Positions 26,940 through 35,634 of a DNA stretch of 64,000 nucleotides are shown piece by piece (positions within the stretch are counted from its first letter, which is position 1; each line of letters starts with the position of its first letter). The notes under the pieces are model-generated. The model worked only from the letters and a program-made list of their open reading frames with translations, did not search any database and was not told where the DNA came from. The translations under genes and the position numbers were made by a program. The DNA comes from JBGLNJ01 sp041300525 (GTDB taxonomy: Bacteria; Chloroflexota; Anaerolineae; Fen-1058), in NCBI GenBank assembly GCA_041300525.1, contig JBGLNJ010000001.1:5084001-5148000 (forward strand), read 5' to 3'.

Positions 26940-27542
26940 ATGATCCAGGCGATTGTGTTCGACTGGGGCGGCGTGATCATGCGCACGGCGGACGCCGGTC
27001 CCCGCGCAACATGGGATGCCCGCCTGGGAATGGAGCCGGGCGGCGTCAGCCGGCTATTTTTTGAAAGCGAGTCGTGGCGGCGCGCGCAACTGGGCCAGGC
27101 CAGCGAGGATGCGGCCTGGACCAGTTTGGGCGCTCGGCTGAATCTTGCGCCGGAAATGCTGGCCCAACTGCGCCATGGCTTTTGGGCCGGCGATCAACTG
27201 GACGAGGGACTGGTCCAGTTCATACGCTCGCTGCGCCCGCGCTTGAAAGTTGGTCTGCTGTCCAACTTTGCCGCTTCATTGCGCGCGCTCTTGGCGCAAT
27301 ACAGGTTGGCCGATACGTTTGATGCGATTGTGATTTCGGGCGAAGAGGGCGTGGTCAAACCGGAGGCGCGAATCTATCAACTCGCCGCCGAGCGTCTTGG
27401 CACACCCATCGGTGATTGTTTGTTTGTAGATGATTTTGCGGATAACATAGCAGGCGCGCGCCGCGCCGGAATGCAAGCGCTGCACTTTGCGCCGGTCGAG
27501 GCGGCCAAGATGGAATTGGAACGGCTCGTGCAACGTTGCTAA
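26940..27542 (+). CDS. HAD-superfamily hydrolase, subfamily IA
   Basis: 200 residues. Motif I VFDWGGVI has the second aspartate replaced by Gly-Gly (DxGGV, common in YihX-like phosphatases). Motif II serine in LLSNFA, motif III lysine in VVKPEARIYQLAAERLG, and motif IV in LFVDDFADNIAGARRAGM. A small-molecule phosphatase; substrate unknown. ATG at 26940 is at the expected family start. Sequence just upstream (26890-26939) is a junction region, so its natural promoter may be missing. Confidence 0.82.
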   Translation: MIQAIVFDWGGVIMRTADAGPRATWDARLGMEPGGVSRLFFESESWRRAQLGQASEDAAWTSLGARLNLAPEMLAQLRHGFWAGDQLDEGLVQFIRSLRPRLKVGLLSNFAASLRALLAQYRLADTFDAIVISGEEGVVKPEARIYQLAAERLGTPIGDCLFVDDFADNIAGARRAGMQALHFAPVEAAKMELERLVQRC

Positions 27543-27670
27543 ATCTTTCAAGCTATCGTATCATTAGGTTGTGCTGGCAGAATGGAAACAGTTTGAAAAG
27601 AATGGAGGCGTGAGCGTGTCAATGGCTATGCGTTCGATCTTTATTCCGGAAACGACTTATGTGCTGATTT

Positions 27671-29288
27671 TGTACCGTTTCCTAACATCTTGAACACTTG
27701 ACAAAACGGTTGTTGAGAATCACGGGCACACGTGAGCGTTTTGCGGTACACTCTTCAGCATGAAAACTGCTACGCCCACTCCAACGCCCAGTCACGTCTA
27801 CTTTCGCCCGACGACAGTCGGGCAGCGCGAGTTGCTCTTTAACATCGTTGAACAAACCGGCCATGTATCGGTCGCCGCCCGGCGCGCCCACGTCAGTCGG
27901 GGCACGTACTATCATTGGCGGTCTCGCCACGCATCCGACGGGAAAGCGGGCTTGGCCGTTGAGCGAAGCCGTGCGCCCCACCGCACTCGTATTCCGCCCG
28001 TCAGCGCCGAACTGCGGGCGGAGGTGTTGGCTTACCATGCCGACCATCCGCGCGAGGGCTACCGTAGTATTGCCAATGCGATCTGCCAGGCCCATGACTG
28101 GCAAAAGGTGATTGGCTACACCAAAGTCGGCGAGATCATTTTAGCTCAACGGGCCACGTTGCCGACTCCCAACCTGGCTCAACCTGCGCCCGGGGTGACC
28201 TTTCGCTCGCCCGCGGTCGCAGGGCATGCTCCACAGCCGAACCAAACCGCGAACATTGACCTGTGCGTGGTGCCGTTGACGCATGATGAGACCCAGAACC
28301 TGGTTTCGGTCAGCCTGAGCGAAGCCTTGGCGGGTGTGCCCGCAACGGTCAGTGAGCCGAACACGTCCGCGCAAGCCTGCCCCGGTCAGATGTTTGAGGA
28401 GATCACGCTCTCCTACCGGGAGCAAATGCAGGCTTACGCTGAACACCGCACGGCCAAACGGCACGCCAAAGGTCAACGCAAGCACCGCCGCCGCCAAAAA
28501 CAAGCCGAACGGGCTGAAGTGCGTGCCCAGAGTGACGAACTGCGCCTGCACCGCCGCCGACAACGCTTACAACACCGACAGGAAGACTTGGCCTGGAAAG
28601 CCAAACAGCTCGCGCGACGGGAAGCACAACGCGCTGACCGACAACTGTCGAAGCAGCAACGCCGCGAACGTCGGGCCGAGCGGCGCGCGCGGGACCTGCA
28701 ATGGAAAGCCGACAAGGCTGAGCGTCAGGCCCAACACCGCCAGCGGCAGACCGAAGATGCCCTGTGGCGACAGACGCGCCAAGCCATCCGCGAGAAACTT
28801 GCCTCTCTGACCAACGCGGCCCCCCTCGTCACTGCTTGGTTGGCAATCCTGGTCGTCGTTGACACTGGCACCCGCCAGTGTCTGGGCGTGCCCCTCTTTG
28901 CCGCCGGCGTCCACGTCACTGCCGAGATGATCGTGTCCGCCTTGCGCGCGGTCTGTCCGCCGGAACTCGAGTTCCTCATCAGCGATAATGGCGCGCAGTT
29001 CATCGCAGAGGCCTTTGCCCAGTTCATGCGCGACCAGGAGTGTCTGCATGTCCGCATTGCTCCTCGCCGCCCTTGTACCAACGGCATTGCGGAACGGTTC
29101 GTGCGCACCTTGAAAGAGTGGCTGGCCACCCGCTCCTGGAATAGCCCAGACGAGCTGGAAGCCTTGTTAGCCGAGTTCATCTTGTATTACAACGACCGCC
29201 CACACCAGGGCGCGGAGTTGCAAGGGCTATCGCCAAACGAGTTCGCGCGGCGGCTTATCAACTGTTCAACATGTTAGGGAACGGTACA
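27671..29288 (+). mobile_element. complete IS481-like insertion sequence
   Basis: 1,618 bp bounded by inverted repeats: left TGTACCGTTTCCTAACATCT (27671 on) and right, read inward on the minus strand, TGTACCGTTCCCTAACATGT (from 29288), agreeing at 18 of these 20 bases and continuing in TTGAACA on both sides. Ends of TGT...ACA type fit IS481. One transposase fills it. No exact target duplication is seen (left flank GATTT, right flank TATTT). The right flank interrupts a minus-strand gene. Confidence 0.85.
27760..29277 (+). CDS. IS481-like DDE transposase with a coiled-coil insertion in the catalytic core
   Basis: 505 residues. N-terminal HTH (residues 20-60, ending SRGTYYHWRSR), second HTH (85-130, REGYRSIANAIC). 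The RNase-H-like core has D167 (ANIDLCVVPL), D409 (LISDNGAQF) and E445 (NGIAERFVRTLKEWL), with the 35-residue D-E spacing of this group. Between D167 and the second strand (AWLAILVVVDTGTRQ, about 360) lies an insertion of roughly 180 residues; its part 225-345 is extremely rich in Arg, Gln, Ala, Glu and Lys and should be a long coiled coil. The insert makes it much larger than usual IS481 proteins (about 300-350). Intact, and closely bordered by the TIRs. Confidence 0.85.
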   Translation: MKTATPTPTPSHVYFRPTTVGQRELLFNIVEQTGHVSVAARRAHVSRGTYYHWRSRHASDGKAGLAVERSRAPHRTRIPPVSAELRAEVLAYHADHPREGYRSIANAICQAHDWQKVIGYTKVGEIILAQRATLPTPNLAQPAPGVTFRSPAVAGHAPQPNQTANIDLCVVPLTHDETQNLVSVSLSEALAGVPATVSEPNTSAQACPGQMFEEITLSYREQMQAYAEHRTAKRHAKGQRKHRRRQKQAERAEVRAQSDELRLHRRRQRLQHRQEDLAWKAKQLARREAQRADRQLSKQQRRERRAERRARDLQWKADKAERQAQHRQRQTEDALWRQTRQAIREKLASLTNAAPLVTAWLAILVVVDTGTRQCLGVPLFAAGVHVTAEMIVSALRAVCPPELEFLISDNGAQFIAEAFAQFMRDQECLHVRIAPRRPCTNGIAERFVRTLKEWLATRSWNSPDELEALLAEFILYYNDRPHQGAELQGLSPNEFARRLINCSTC

Positions 29289-29459
29289 TATTTTTTGGAT
29301 ATGGCCCATTCTAAGGCCTTGGCTAATTCACCCAACTTGGGGGCTATCGTCTCGTTCCACCAATTAACATATGCTTGAGGTGAACTTGCTTGGACTACCA
29401 ACTCCCTGTATTTTTCAGGATGCCAGAGTTCCCAATGATTATCGTTCAATAATGGATCA
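29289..29459 (-). pseudogene. internal fragment of an unknown gene between two mobile-element ends
   Basis: On the minus strand about 55 residues (PLLNDNHWELWHPEKYRELV, then QASSPQAYVNWWNETIAPKLGELAKAL) read like a genuine helical protein segment. Upstream it is cut by the IS-end-like 20-mer at 29460-29479, and downstream by the IS481-like element at 29288. The first residues of the open frame (NDNFRIGSN) are encoded by the 20-mer and the last (VPFPNMLNS) by the terminal repeat. Family not recognised. Confidence 0.45.
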
Positions 29460-29479
29460 TTAGAGCCTATCCTAAAATT
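29460..29479. repeat. second copy of the IS-end-like 20-mer
   Basis: Identical over 20 bases to 3626-3645. To the left is the truncated minus-strand fragment; to the right the sequence differs from that after 3645, so only the end itself is shared. See the entry at 3626. Confidence 0.5.
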
Positions 29480-29527
29480 GTCATTCGGTAAACCGTGAGG
29501 CAATTCGCTAAATATTGCCGATTGCCG

Positions 29528-29574
29528 ATTTTAGATTGGGATGAGTGTGCTTGTCGAAATCCAATCTAAAATCT
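29528..29574. repeat. 13-bp inverted repeat upstream of gmk
   Basis: GATTTTAGATTGG (29528-29540) and CCAATCTAAAATC (29562-29574) are perfect reverse complements with a 21-base spacer, about 77 bp before the gmk start. The motif resembles short AT-rich dispersed repeats. It could form a hairpin in the gmk leader. Confidence 0.6.
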
Positions 29575-29650
29575 ACAATCAAAAGTTATTATACCGCGTC
29601 CCTGGTATGGCGCAACTTTTCGGGAAGGGTAGGGGGATAGGGAGTCCAAC

Positions 29651-30268
29651 ATGTGCGATGATCTATACAACATGCCATCGAATCCTTTGTTGGTCGTTCT
29701 TTCAGGCCCGTCCGGCGTGGGCAAAGACGCCGTGCTGGCCGGCCTCAAACAGAGCGCGCACTGCTTTCACTTTGTGGTGACGGTCAACACGCGCCCCAAG
29801 CGGCCCGACGAAGTGGAAGGCGTGGACTATGGCTTTATCTCCAAAGAACGCTTTGCCGAGATGATCAACCAGGACGAGTTGTTGGAGCACGCGGTCGTCT
29901 ATGGCGATTACAAAGGCATCCCCAAACAGCAAGTGCGCGACGCGCTCGCCTCCGGCAAGGATGTGCTGATGCGGTTGGACGTGCAGGGCGCGGCGACGGT
30001 TCGCCGCCTGGTACCCGAAGCCATGCTGATCTTTCTCACCGCCCCTTCGGAAGAAGAATTGGTCGCGCGCCTGCGGGCACGCAAGACTGACCCCCCCGAC
30101 GCGCTCCAGTTGCGCATCGCCGAATCGCGCCAGGAGATGAAGCGGGCGACCGAGTTCGATTACGTCGTGATCAACCGCGAAGGCGGCCTCGAGCGGGCGG
30201 TGGCCGACGTGCTGGCGATCGTCCGCGCGGAACATTGCCGCACCCACCCGCGCGTGGTGAAACTGTGA
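29651..30268 (+). CDS. gmk: guanylate kinase
   Basis: Phosphorylates GMP to GDP with ATP. 205 residues. Walker A/P-loop GPSGVGKDAV (residues 19-28), GMP-binding region TVNTRPKRPDEVEGVDYGFIS and LEHAVVYGDYKGIP, and a C-terminal lid. The ATG at 29651 has GGGAG at a proper distance; an internal ATG at 29672 is the alternative. The stop overlaps the GTG of the rhomboid gene by four bases (GTGA), so the two genes are co-translated. Confidence 0.93.
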   Translation: MCDDLYNMPSNPLLVVLSGPSGVGKDAVLAGLKQSAHCFHFVVTVNTRPKRPDEVEGVDYGFISKERFAEMINQDELLEHAVVYGDYKGIPKQQVRDALASGKDVLMRLDVQGAATVRRLVPEAMLIFLTAPSEEELVARLRARKTDPPDALQLRIAESRQEMKRATEFDYVVINREGGLERAVADVLAIVRAEHCRTHPRVVKL

Positions 30269-31362
30269 ACACGTTCGAGCCTGCGCCGCCCCAGCCCGTG
30301 CGCCTCACGCTGCCGTTGACCCGGCCCTTGCTGGTATGGGGGCTGTTGGGGGTCAACATCGTGATGTTTATCGTCGAGACGCTCGTGGGTGGCTCGGAAA
30401 GTTCTGCAACGCTCGTGACGCTGGGCGCCAAAGTCAACGCCCTCATCGTGATGGGCCAGTACTGGCGGCTGGTCACGCCCATGTTCCTCCACATCGGACT
30501 GGCGCACATTGCATTCAACAGCTACGCGCTGTATGTGCTCGGCCCGGAGGTCGAGGCGATCTATGGTCATGCCCGCTTCCTGGTGATTTACCTGCTGGCG
30601 GGCGTGGCGGGCAATGTGATGAGCTTTGCCTTTACGCCGGGTCTATCCGCCGGCGCTTCCACGGCGATCTTTGGACTCATCGGCACGCAACTGGCTTTCT
30701 TTTATCGCCAGCGGAAAGTGTTGGGCGCTTTTGGGCAGCGGCGGCTGATCAACATTGTCAGCATCATCGCCATCAACCTGCTGTTCAGCCTGAGCGGCGC
30801 AGTGGACATTTTTGGACACCTGGGCGGATTCATCGGCGGGCTGGTGTTGGGATGGATACTCTGCCCGGCGTATGAAGTGGAATACCGCGCGGACGGACAG
30901 CCGTGGTTGGCCGATCGCACTTTGCTGCTGCGCGAGCTGCCCGGCGTGATGCTATTCGTCGTGCTATTGATTGTGGCGGCCGGCGCCGTGACGCTGCAAC
31001 AAGCCAATGGCCCACGCGTCAAACTGGAACAAGGCCTGGCCGCGTTTGAGCGCAGTGACTATGTGGGCGCGCTTCCATTGCTCGAACAAGCGGCGCGCAG
31101 CTTGCCAAAAGATGCGCAGGCGCAGTATCTATTGGCCGCGGACTATTTCAACTTGAAGCGTTACGCCGACGCCGCGCGTGCCTTTGAAATCACCACACAG
31201 CTAGCGCCCGACTTGCCGGACGCTCACTTTTACCTCGCGATGTCGTACCTTCAACTTGACCGTCGCGCAGAAGCGGTAGCGCATCTGCGACAATACCTCA
31301 CGCTCGATCCCAATGGCGACCAGGCGGACAAGGCGCGGCAGATTCTGGCTCAGACCGAGTGA
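30265..31362 (+). CDS. rhomboid-family intramembrane serine protease with TPR tail
   Basis: 365 residues from the GTG at 30265, overlapping gmk. Six-helix rhomboid core at residues 20-200: HIAFNSYALY (His/Asn of the oxyanion site), the nucleophile in GASTAIFGLIG, and the catalytic His in IFGHLGGFIGG. After a last membrane helix (MLFVVLLIVAAGAVTL, about 225-240) come TPR-like repeats (ALPLLEQAARSLP, YADAARAFEITTQLAP, AVAHLRQYLTLDP). Likely cleaves membrane proteins; substrates unknown. A strong terminator follows at 31484. Confidence 0.88.
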   Translation: MNTFEPAPPQPVRLTLPLTRPLLVWGLLGVNIVMFIVETLVGGSESSATLVTLGAKVNALIVMGQYWRLVTPMFLHIGLAHIAFNSYALYVLGPEVEAIYGHARFLVIYLLAGVAGNVMSFAFTPGLSAGASTAIFGLIGTQLAFFYRQRKVLGAFGQRRLINIVSIIAINLLFSLSGAVDIFGHLGGFIGGLVLGWILCPAYEVEYRADGQPWLADRTLLLRELPGVMLFVVLLIVAAGAVTLQQANGPRVKLEQGLAAFERSDYVGALPLLEQAARSLPKDAQAQYLLAADYFNLKRYADAARAFEITTQLAPDLPDAHFYLAMSYLQLDRRAEAVAHLRQYLTLDPNGDQADKARQILAQTE

Positions 31363-31483
31363 AAGGCATGGACGCCGGCAATGTGCACCAGCGTGTGGAA
31401 GCAATGGATGGGTTACGTATCGCGCGCGTGTGGATGAGTCGAAAGCAAACAGTATAGGATGGTGTAGACAAATCAGAAGTGAA

Positions 31484-31513
31484 AGAGGCTCCCTCTCTGG
31501 GGAGCCTCTTTTT
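31484..31513 (+). terminator. rho-independent terminator after the gmk-rhomboid operon
   Basis: AGAGGCTCCC (31484-31493) and GGGAGCCTCT (31500-31509) form a 10-bp stem with a six-base loop, followed by TTTT. It lies 120 bp after the rhomboid stop. 31363-31483 shows no gene. Confidence 0.85.
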
Positions 31514-31527
31514 GAAACAGTGAAAAG

Positions 31528-31990
31528 CTATGGGATCACATGGGTAGTATGGGGATCGTCGGCGGCTTCCAGCGACTCGATGATTTCCGGCTCCGCCATT
31601 TGGGTCAATAGGGTGGGCTGCGAGCTATCCTGCCAAGTCGCCGTCCACGACCACGGCCCGCCACTCACGTATCCGCCACACACGCTGGAGTAAAAATTAC
31701 TTAACCCATCTGTACCATGGGCGGAAGTTGCCGAGTCGAACGTGCCGGAAGCATAAAAAGATCCGCTGAAGGAAAAGCTATTGCCGGAAATAGGCGCTGG
31801 CGTAATGCGAGTGATCTTGAGAACGCCACACCCAGAGACGTTGACGTAGACGGCAAAATTCTTTACGTTAGCCCCGTCGGTGGAAACGTAAAACTCTTCG
31901 CCTGTGCCACTTTCCCAAAAGCCTGGGGTAGGCCCACCGATTCTGATTGACTGGATGTTACTCCATCCGCTATCGCCATACGTGTTAATT
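31528..31990 (-). pseudogene. C-terminal part of an unknown, probably exported protein
   Basis: About 150 residues, beta-rich and full of Gly, Ser and aromatic residues (YGDSGWSNIQSIRIGGPTPG, FAVYVNVSGCGVLKITRI, SFSFSGSFYASGTF). Two cysteines may form a disulphide. Family not recognised. The frame has no natural start: near 31990 it meets the thrS fragment on the other strand, and the residues encoded beyond that are antisense of thrS. Composition suggests an extracellular protein. Confidence 0.45.
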
Positions 31991-33297
31991 GGCGCGGCAG
32001 CGAAAAGAATCCGATGCTCCAACGCATCTATGGCACGGCGTTCGAGACGGCCCAAGAATTAAAAGATTATCTGGCCTGGCGCGAAGAAGTGGACAAGCGC
32101 GATCACCGCAAGCTGGGCAGGCAGCTCGACTTGTTCAGCACGAATCCGGAGGTGGGCGGTGGGCTGGTGCTCTGGCACCCCAAAGGCGCAATGATCCGTC
32201 ACCTAGCCGAAGAGTTTTGCAAGAATGAGCACATCGCCGGCGGGTATGACCTGGTGTACTCGCCGCACATCGGGCGCGCGCAATTGTGGGAGACCAGCGG
32301 TCACCTGATGTGGTACAAGGACGGCATGTACTCGCCGATGGACATCGAGGGCCAGGATTATTACCTCAAGCCGATGAACTGTCCATTCCACATCATGATC
32401 TACAAGAGCACCCGGCGAAGTTACCGTGACTTGCCGATGCGCTTCGCAGAGTGGGGCACGGTCTATCGCTTTGAGCGCGGAGGCGTGCTGCACGGTCTGT
32501 TGCGCGTGCGCGGCTTTACGCAGGACGACGCGCACCTGTTCTGCCGGCCCGACCAGATGCCGGAAGAAATTGACCGCGTGCTCAACTTTTGTTTGCACAT
32601 TTTGCGGAGCTTTGGCTTCACAGACTTTCAGGCGTACCTTTCGACACGCGACCCGGAAAAATCGGCGGGTGACCCGGCCAAGTGGGAAGCGCCCACCGAG
32701 GCGCTGCGCGCGGCGCTCGTCCGCGCAAGCATCCCGTATGCCGTGGACGAGGGCGGCGCGGCATTTTACGGGCCAAAGATTGACTTGAAGATCAAAGACG
32801 CCCTCCGCCGCGAGTGGCAGCTCAGCACCATCCAGTTCGACTTTAACTTGCCGGCGCGATTCGACCTGTCGTACACGGGCGAGGACGGTCAGGAGCATCA
32901 GCCCTACATGATCCACCGCGCGCTGCTCGGCTCGATGGAGCGGTTCTTTGGCGTGCTGATCGAGCATTACGCCGGAGCGTTCCCGGTTTGGCTGTCGCCG
33001 GTGCAGGCGATGGTCATCCCGATTGCCGATCGCCATGTGGAGTTTGCGCGCAAGGCGCAGGCGCAACTCAAGGAAAGCGGCATCCGCGTCGAGGTGGACG
33101 ATTCCACCAACCGGATGCAGAACAAGATCCGCGAGGCGCAGAATCAAAAGGTGCCTTACATGCTCGTTATTGGAGACAAGGAACAGCAGGCCGACGCGGT
33201 CAACATCCGGTTGCGGTCGGGGGAGCAGCTTGGAGCCAAGCCGGTGGCCGAGGTCGTCGCGCTCATCAAGGATGCGGTGGCGAGGAAGGCCGCTTGA
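31990..33297 (+). pseudogene. thrS: threonyl-tRNA synthetase, N-terminal TGS and editing domains missing
   Basis: Charges tRNA-Thr. The catalytic core is intact from WRGSEKNPMLQRIYGTAF onward: motif 2 FRFAEWGTVYRFERGG-like (RFAEWGTVYRFERGG), the zinc ligands in KPMNCPFHI, RGFTQDDAHLFC, and motif 3 IHRALLGSMERF, followed by the anticodon-binding domain (VWLSPVQAMVIPIAD). Roughly the first 220-240 residues of a normal enzyme are absent, and the frame is open upstream only to about 31990, where unrelated antisense sequence starts. As it stands it could not edit. The ATG at 32014 is inside the conserved core, not a real start. Confidence 0.88.
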
Positions 33298-33309
33298 GGG
33301 GACACGGAG

Positions 33310-33356
33310 ACAAGGTGACAGGGTGACGCTCAGTGAATGTCACCTTGTCACCTTGT
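33310..33356. terminator. bidirectional terminator-like inverted repeat between thrS and PHP genes
   Basis: Arms 33310-33327 and 33339-33356 are complementary at 17 of 18 positions (ACAAGGTGACAGGGTGAC and its partner), loop of 11. It fills the gap between the convergent thrS and PHP genes, and its right arm reaches the PHP stop codon. There is no T-run, so termination would be imperfect. Confidence 0.5.
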
Positions 33357-34180
33357 CATTTGATGCGTGCTTTGAGTTTCTCCACGGTGTCTGGCGGCAC
33401 ATCTACACTGCCAAGCTGCCCGTGCTCGGGATCATCGAGCGCATGAAAGTCGCTGCCGCCCGTGACGACGAGGTTGTAGCGCGCGGCGATCTCTAGCAGT
33501 TCCGATTTTTGCTCCGGCGTGTGAGTAGGGTAATACACTTCCACGCCATCCAGCCCCGCTTCGACCAACTGTGGAATCAAGTGCGCCAGCCCCGAGTGTG
33601 CCGGGTGCGCCAGCACGGCCAACCCGCCCGCAACGTGAATCACGCCGATCGCTTCGCTCATCGTCAGTCGCAGCCGATTGACATAGGCCGGGCCGTCGTT
33701 GTCAATGTATTGGTCGAATGCCTCTTGGACCGTGGCGACGTGTCCGGCCTCGCACATTGCGCGGGCGATGTGCGGACGGGCAATGGATGACGCGTCGCCG
33801 GCGATGGCCCGGACGCGCGCCCATTCCACTGACATTCCCATTGCGGCCAGTTTCTTGAGCATCCCCTTGGCGCGGCCCACGCGCGCATCGCGGATCGCCA
33901 CGAGTTGCTCCTGCAAAGCCGGCTCGGCTGGGTCTATCAGCAAGCCCAGGATGTGCGCGTCGCCGTGCTCGCCTTCGCTATTGATCTCGACCCCGGCAAT
34001 GACTTCGAGGCCTATCTCCGCGCCCGCGTGCTGCGCTTCGATCACGCCGTCGGTGGTGTCGTGATCGGTCAATGCCAGCGTTTTTACGCCAGCCTGCGCG
34101 GCTAAAAAAACGACCTCCGATGGTCGGAGCTTGCCATCGGAGGCCGTGCTGTGAGTGTGAAGGTCTACCCGATCACTCAT
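33356..34180 (-). CDS. PHP-domain phosphoesterase (3',5'-nucleoside bisphosphate phosphatase type)
   Basis: 274 residues. The PHP metal centre is indicated by DLHTHSTASDG (residues 6-16), LALTDHDTTDG (35-45), GVEINSE, VLAHPAHSG and GGSDFHA. Members of this YciV/TrpH group hydrolyse pAp-like nucleotides or trim RNA 5' ends. The ATG overlaps the spoVS stop (ATGA), so it is translated from the spoVS message. The specific substrate is inferred from family. Confidence 0.85.
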   Translation of the reverse strand: MSDRVDLHTHSTASDGKLRPSEVVFLAAQAGVKTLALTDHDTTDGVIEAQHAGAEIGLEVIAGVEINSEGEHGDAHILGLLIDPAEPALQEQLVAIRDARVGRAKGMLKKLAAMGMSVEWARVRAIAGDASSIARPHIARAMCEAGHVATVQEAFDQYIDNDGPAYVNRLRLTMSEAIGVIHVAGGLAVLAHPAHSGLAHLIPQLVEAGLDGVEVYYPTHTPEQKSELLEIAARYNLVVTGGSDFHALDDPEHGQLGSVDVPPDTVEKLKARIK

Positions 34181-34437
34181 CGCTTTTCCACGGTCAATTT
34201 CACCGCGGTGCGCTCCTGTTCGTCAATCGAGACCTCCGTAAACGCGGGGATTACGATCACGTCAATGCCATCTTGCGCGAGATAACCCCGAGCGATTGCC
34301 GTTGCTTTCACGGCCTGGTTAACCGCCCCGGCGCCGATGGCTTGCACTTCGGCCCGCCCGATTTCGCGGATGACCCCCGCAATAGCTCCCGCAACTGATG
34401 TTGAGCGCGAATGTGCCGAAACTTTGATGATGTCCAT
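34177..34437 (-). CDS. spoVS: stage V sporulation protein S homologue
   Basis: 86 residues, full length for SpoVS: DIIKVSAHSRSTSVAGAIAG at the N-terminus, VQAIGAGAVNQAVKATAIARG in the middle, and IPAFTEVSIDEQERTAVKL. An Alba-like nucleic-acid-binding fold; widespread in Chloroflexota and not a proof of sporulation. GGAGG precedes the ATG. Overlaps the PHP gene by four bases. About 107 bp of upstream sequence remain before a junction near 34548. Confidence 0.93.
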   Translation of the reverse strand: MDIIKVSAHSRSTSVAGAIAGVIREIGRAEVQAIGAGAVNQAVKATAIARGYLAQDGIDVIVIPAFTEVSIDEQERTAVKLTVEKR

Positions 34438-34547
34438 TGTTCGCCTCCTCCAAGGCTATGTTGTGATGGTTTGTTAAGCCGGCCGCGCCGTGCTTGTTGC
34501 GCGACGCATTCGTCATTGTGTCAGTATTTTACACGATATTCGCCTCA

Positions 34548-34841
34548 AAACTGCCCTGTCCATACCTCGCCATCCATCCCGGCCAGCGCTTCCAGGCTCG
34601 GCCCAAGAAAGAGCGACCGCAGCGTGCTCACCACCAGGTAGACACCCAGCAGCGCCAACGTCGCGGTCAGGTTCCACCCGTTCACCATCTCGATCTGACC
34701 GAACAGCACCATCACGCCCAACACACCCGTCGCCAGGTTGAGTAGCGAGTGCAGCAGGCTGATATAAAAGTTGGCGCGATACGCCGCCTCTTCCTGAAAC
34801 GAGGCCCGCACAAAATGACCGATCAAACGCAGGTAGCGCAT
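34548..34841 (-). pseudogene. ABC-2 type permease, only the first third
   Basis: 98 residues: RLIGHFVRASFQEEAAYRAN, membrane helices (SLLHSLLNLATGVLGVMVLF, LALLGVYLVVSTL) and a conserved LEALAGMDGEVWTG. In relatives this loop continues for some 160 more residues; here it is followed at once by a stop where the spoVS upstream region begins. Together with the permease at 34843 and the ATPase at 35631 it would form a two-permease ABC-2 exporter. Confidence 0.7.
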
Positions 34842-34842
34842 C

Positions 34843-35634
34843 TCAGCCTCCCACCGCCGTGTAGCGCTTGAGCCCGGTTCGCCACAAGATGACGTACAGC
34901 ATCACGGCGACCGCCAGCCAGCCGGCCTGGATCGCCAGCCCATTCCACAGCCCGGCGGCATCCAGTTGGCCGGTCACAATCTCGACCGGGAACGCCACCA
35001 TGTACCGGAAAGGCAGCGCCCTGGCCGCCGTTTGCAGCGCGCCCGGCAACAGCGCAATCGGCGCGACCTGCCCGGCCAGCAAAAAGATCAGCGAGTCTTG
35101 CACCGCCAGCAGCGCGTCAGCGCGCGTCGCCCAAAAGGCCAACAGGGCGATCCAATAACCCCAGAAAAAGCGCAGCAGCCAGGCCAGCCCCAGCGCCGGA
35201 ATAAAGGCCAATACGTTGCCCGGCGTCAAGCGCAATTCTGGGCGCAGGAGCAAGGCCAGTGCCGCCACGATGGGCACGTCGAAAACCATGTACACCACCT
35301 TCCCCGCAACTTCACTCGCCAACGCGTCGTACAGGGGCGAAAGCGGGCGCACGAGCAAACGGTTCATCTCTCCGTAGCGGATCAAATCGCCCACCGTCCA
35401 ATTGGTTTGCGAGTAGGTAAGCTGGTTGACCAGGATCAACACCAGATAGTAGGCGACGAACTCGCCCCGGTTCAGCCCGCCGATCGTCTTGCCGCCCGCG
35501 GCGGTTGACCACACCAGCAGATAGATCAGCGGCGGGATCATCCAGCCAAAGGCCAGGATGAAGAAAAAACTGCGATGTTGAAGCCACGACGCCCACGTGG
35601 CTTTGATCAGAGCCAAACCACCACGGTGATTCAT
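34843..35634 (-). CDS. ABC-2 type transport permease
   Basis: 263 residues with about six membrane helices (FFFILAFGWMIPPLIYLLVW, YLVLILVNQLTY, VPIVAALALLL, VLAFIPALGLAWLLRFFWGY, LIFLLAGQVAPIALL, AVAVMLYVILW). Contains MNRLLVRPLSPLYDALASEV, typical of the family that pairs with daunorubicin/NatA-like ATPases. Overlaps the upstream ATPase gene (35631-35634) by ATGA and is one base from the next permease, a tight three-gene operon. Substrate unknown. Confidence 0.85.
   Translation of the reverse strand: MNHRGGLALIKATWASWLQHRSFFFILAFGWMIPPLIYLLVWSTAAGGKTIGGLNRGEFVAYYLVLILVNQLTYSQTNWTVGDLIRYGEMNRLLVRPLSPLYDALASEVAGKVVYMVFDVPIVAALALLLRPELRLTPGNVLAFIPALGLAWLLRFFWGYWIALLAFWATRADALLAVQDSLIFLLAGQVAPIALLPGALQTAARALPFRYMVAFPVEIVTGQLDAAGLWNGLAIQAGWLAVAVMLYVILWRTGLKRYTAVGG

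Noticed and set aside
34319..34516. Extra minus-strand ORF upstream of spoVS
   Set aside because: It is an out-of-frame shadow overlapping the spoVS coding region, with no domain.
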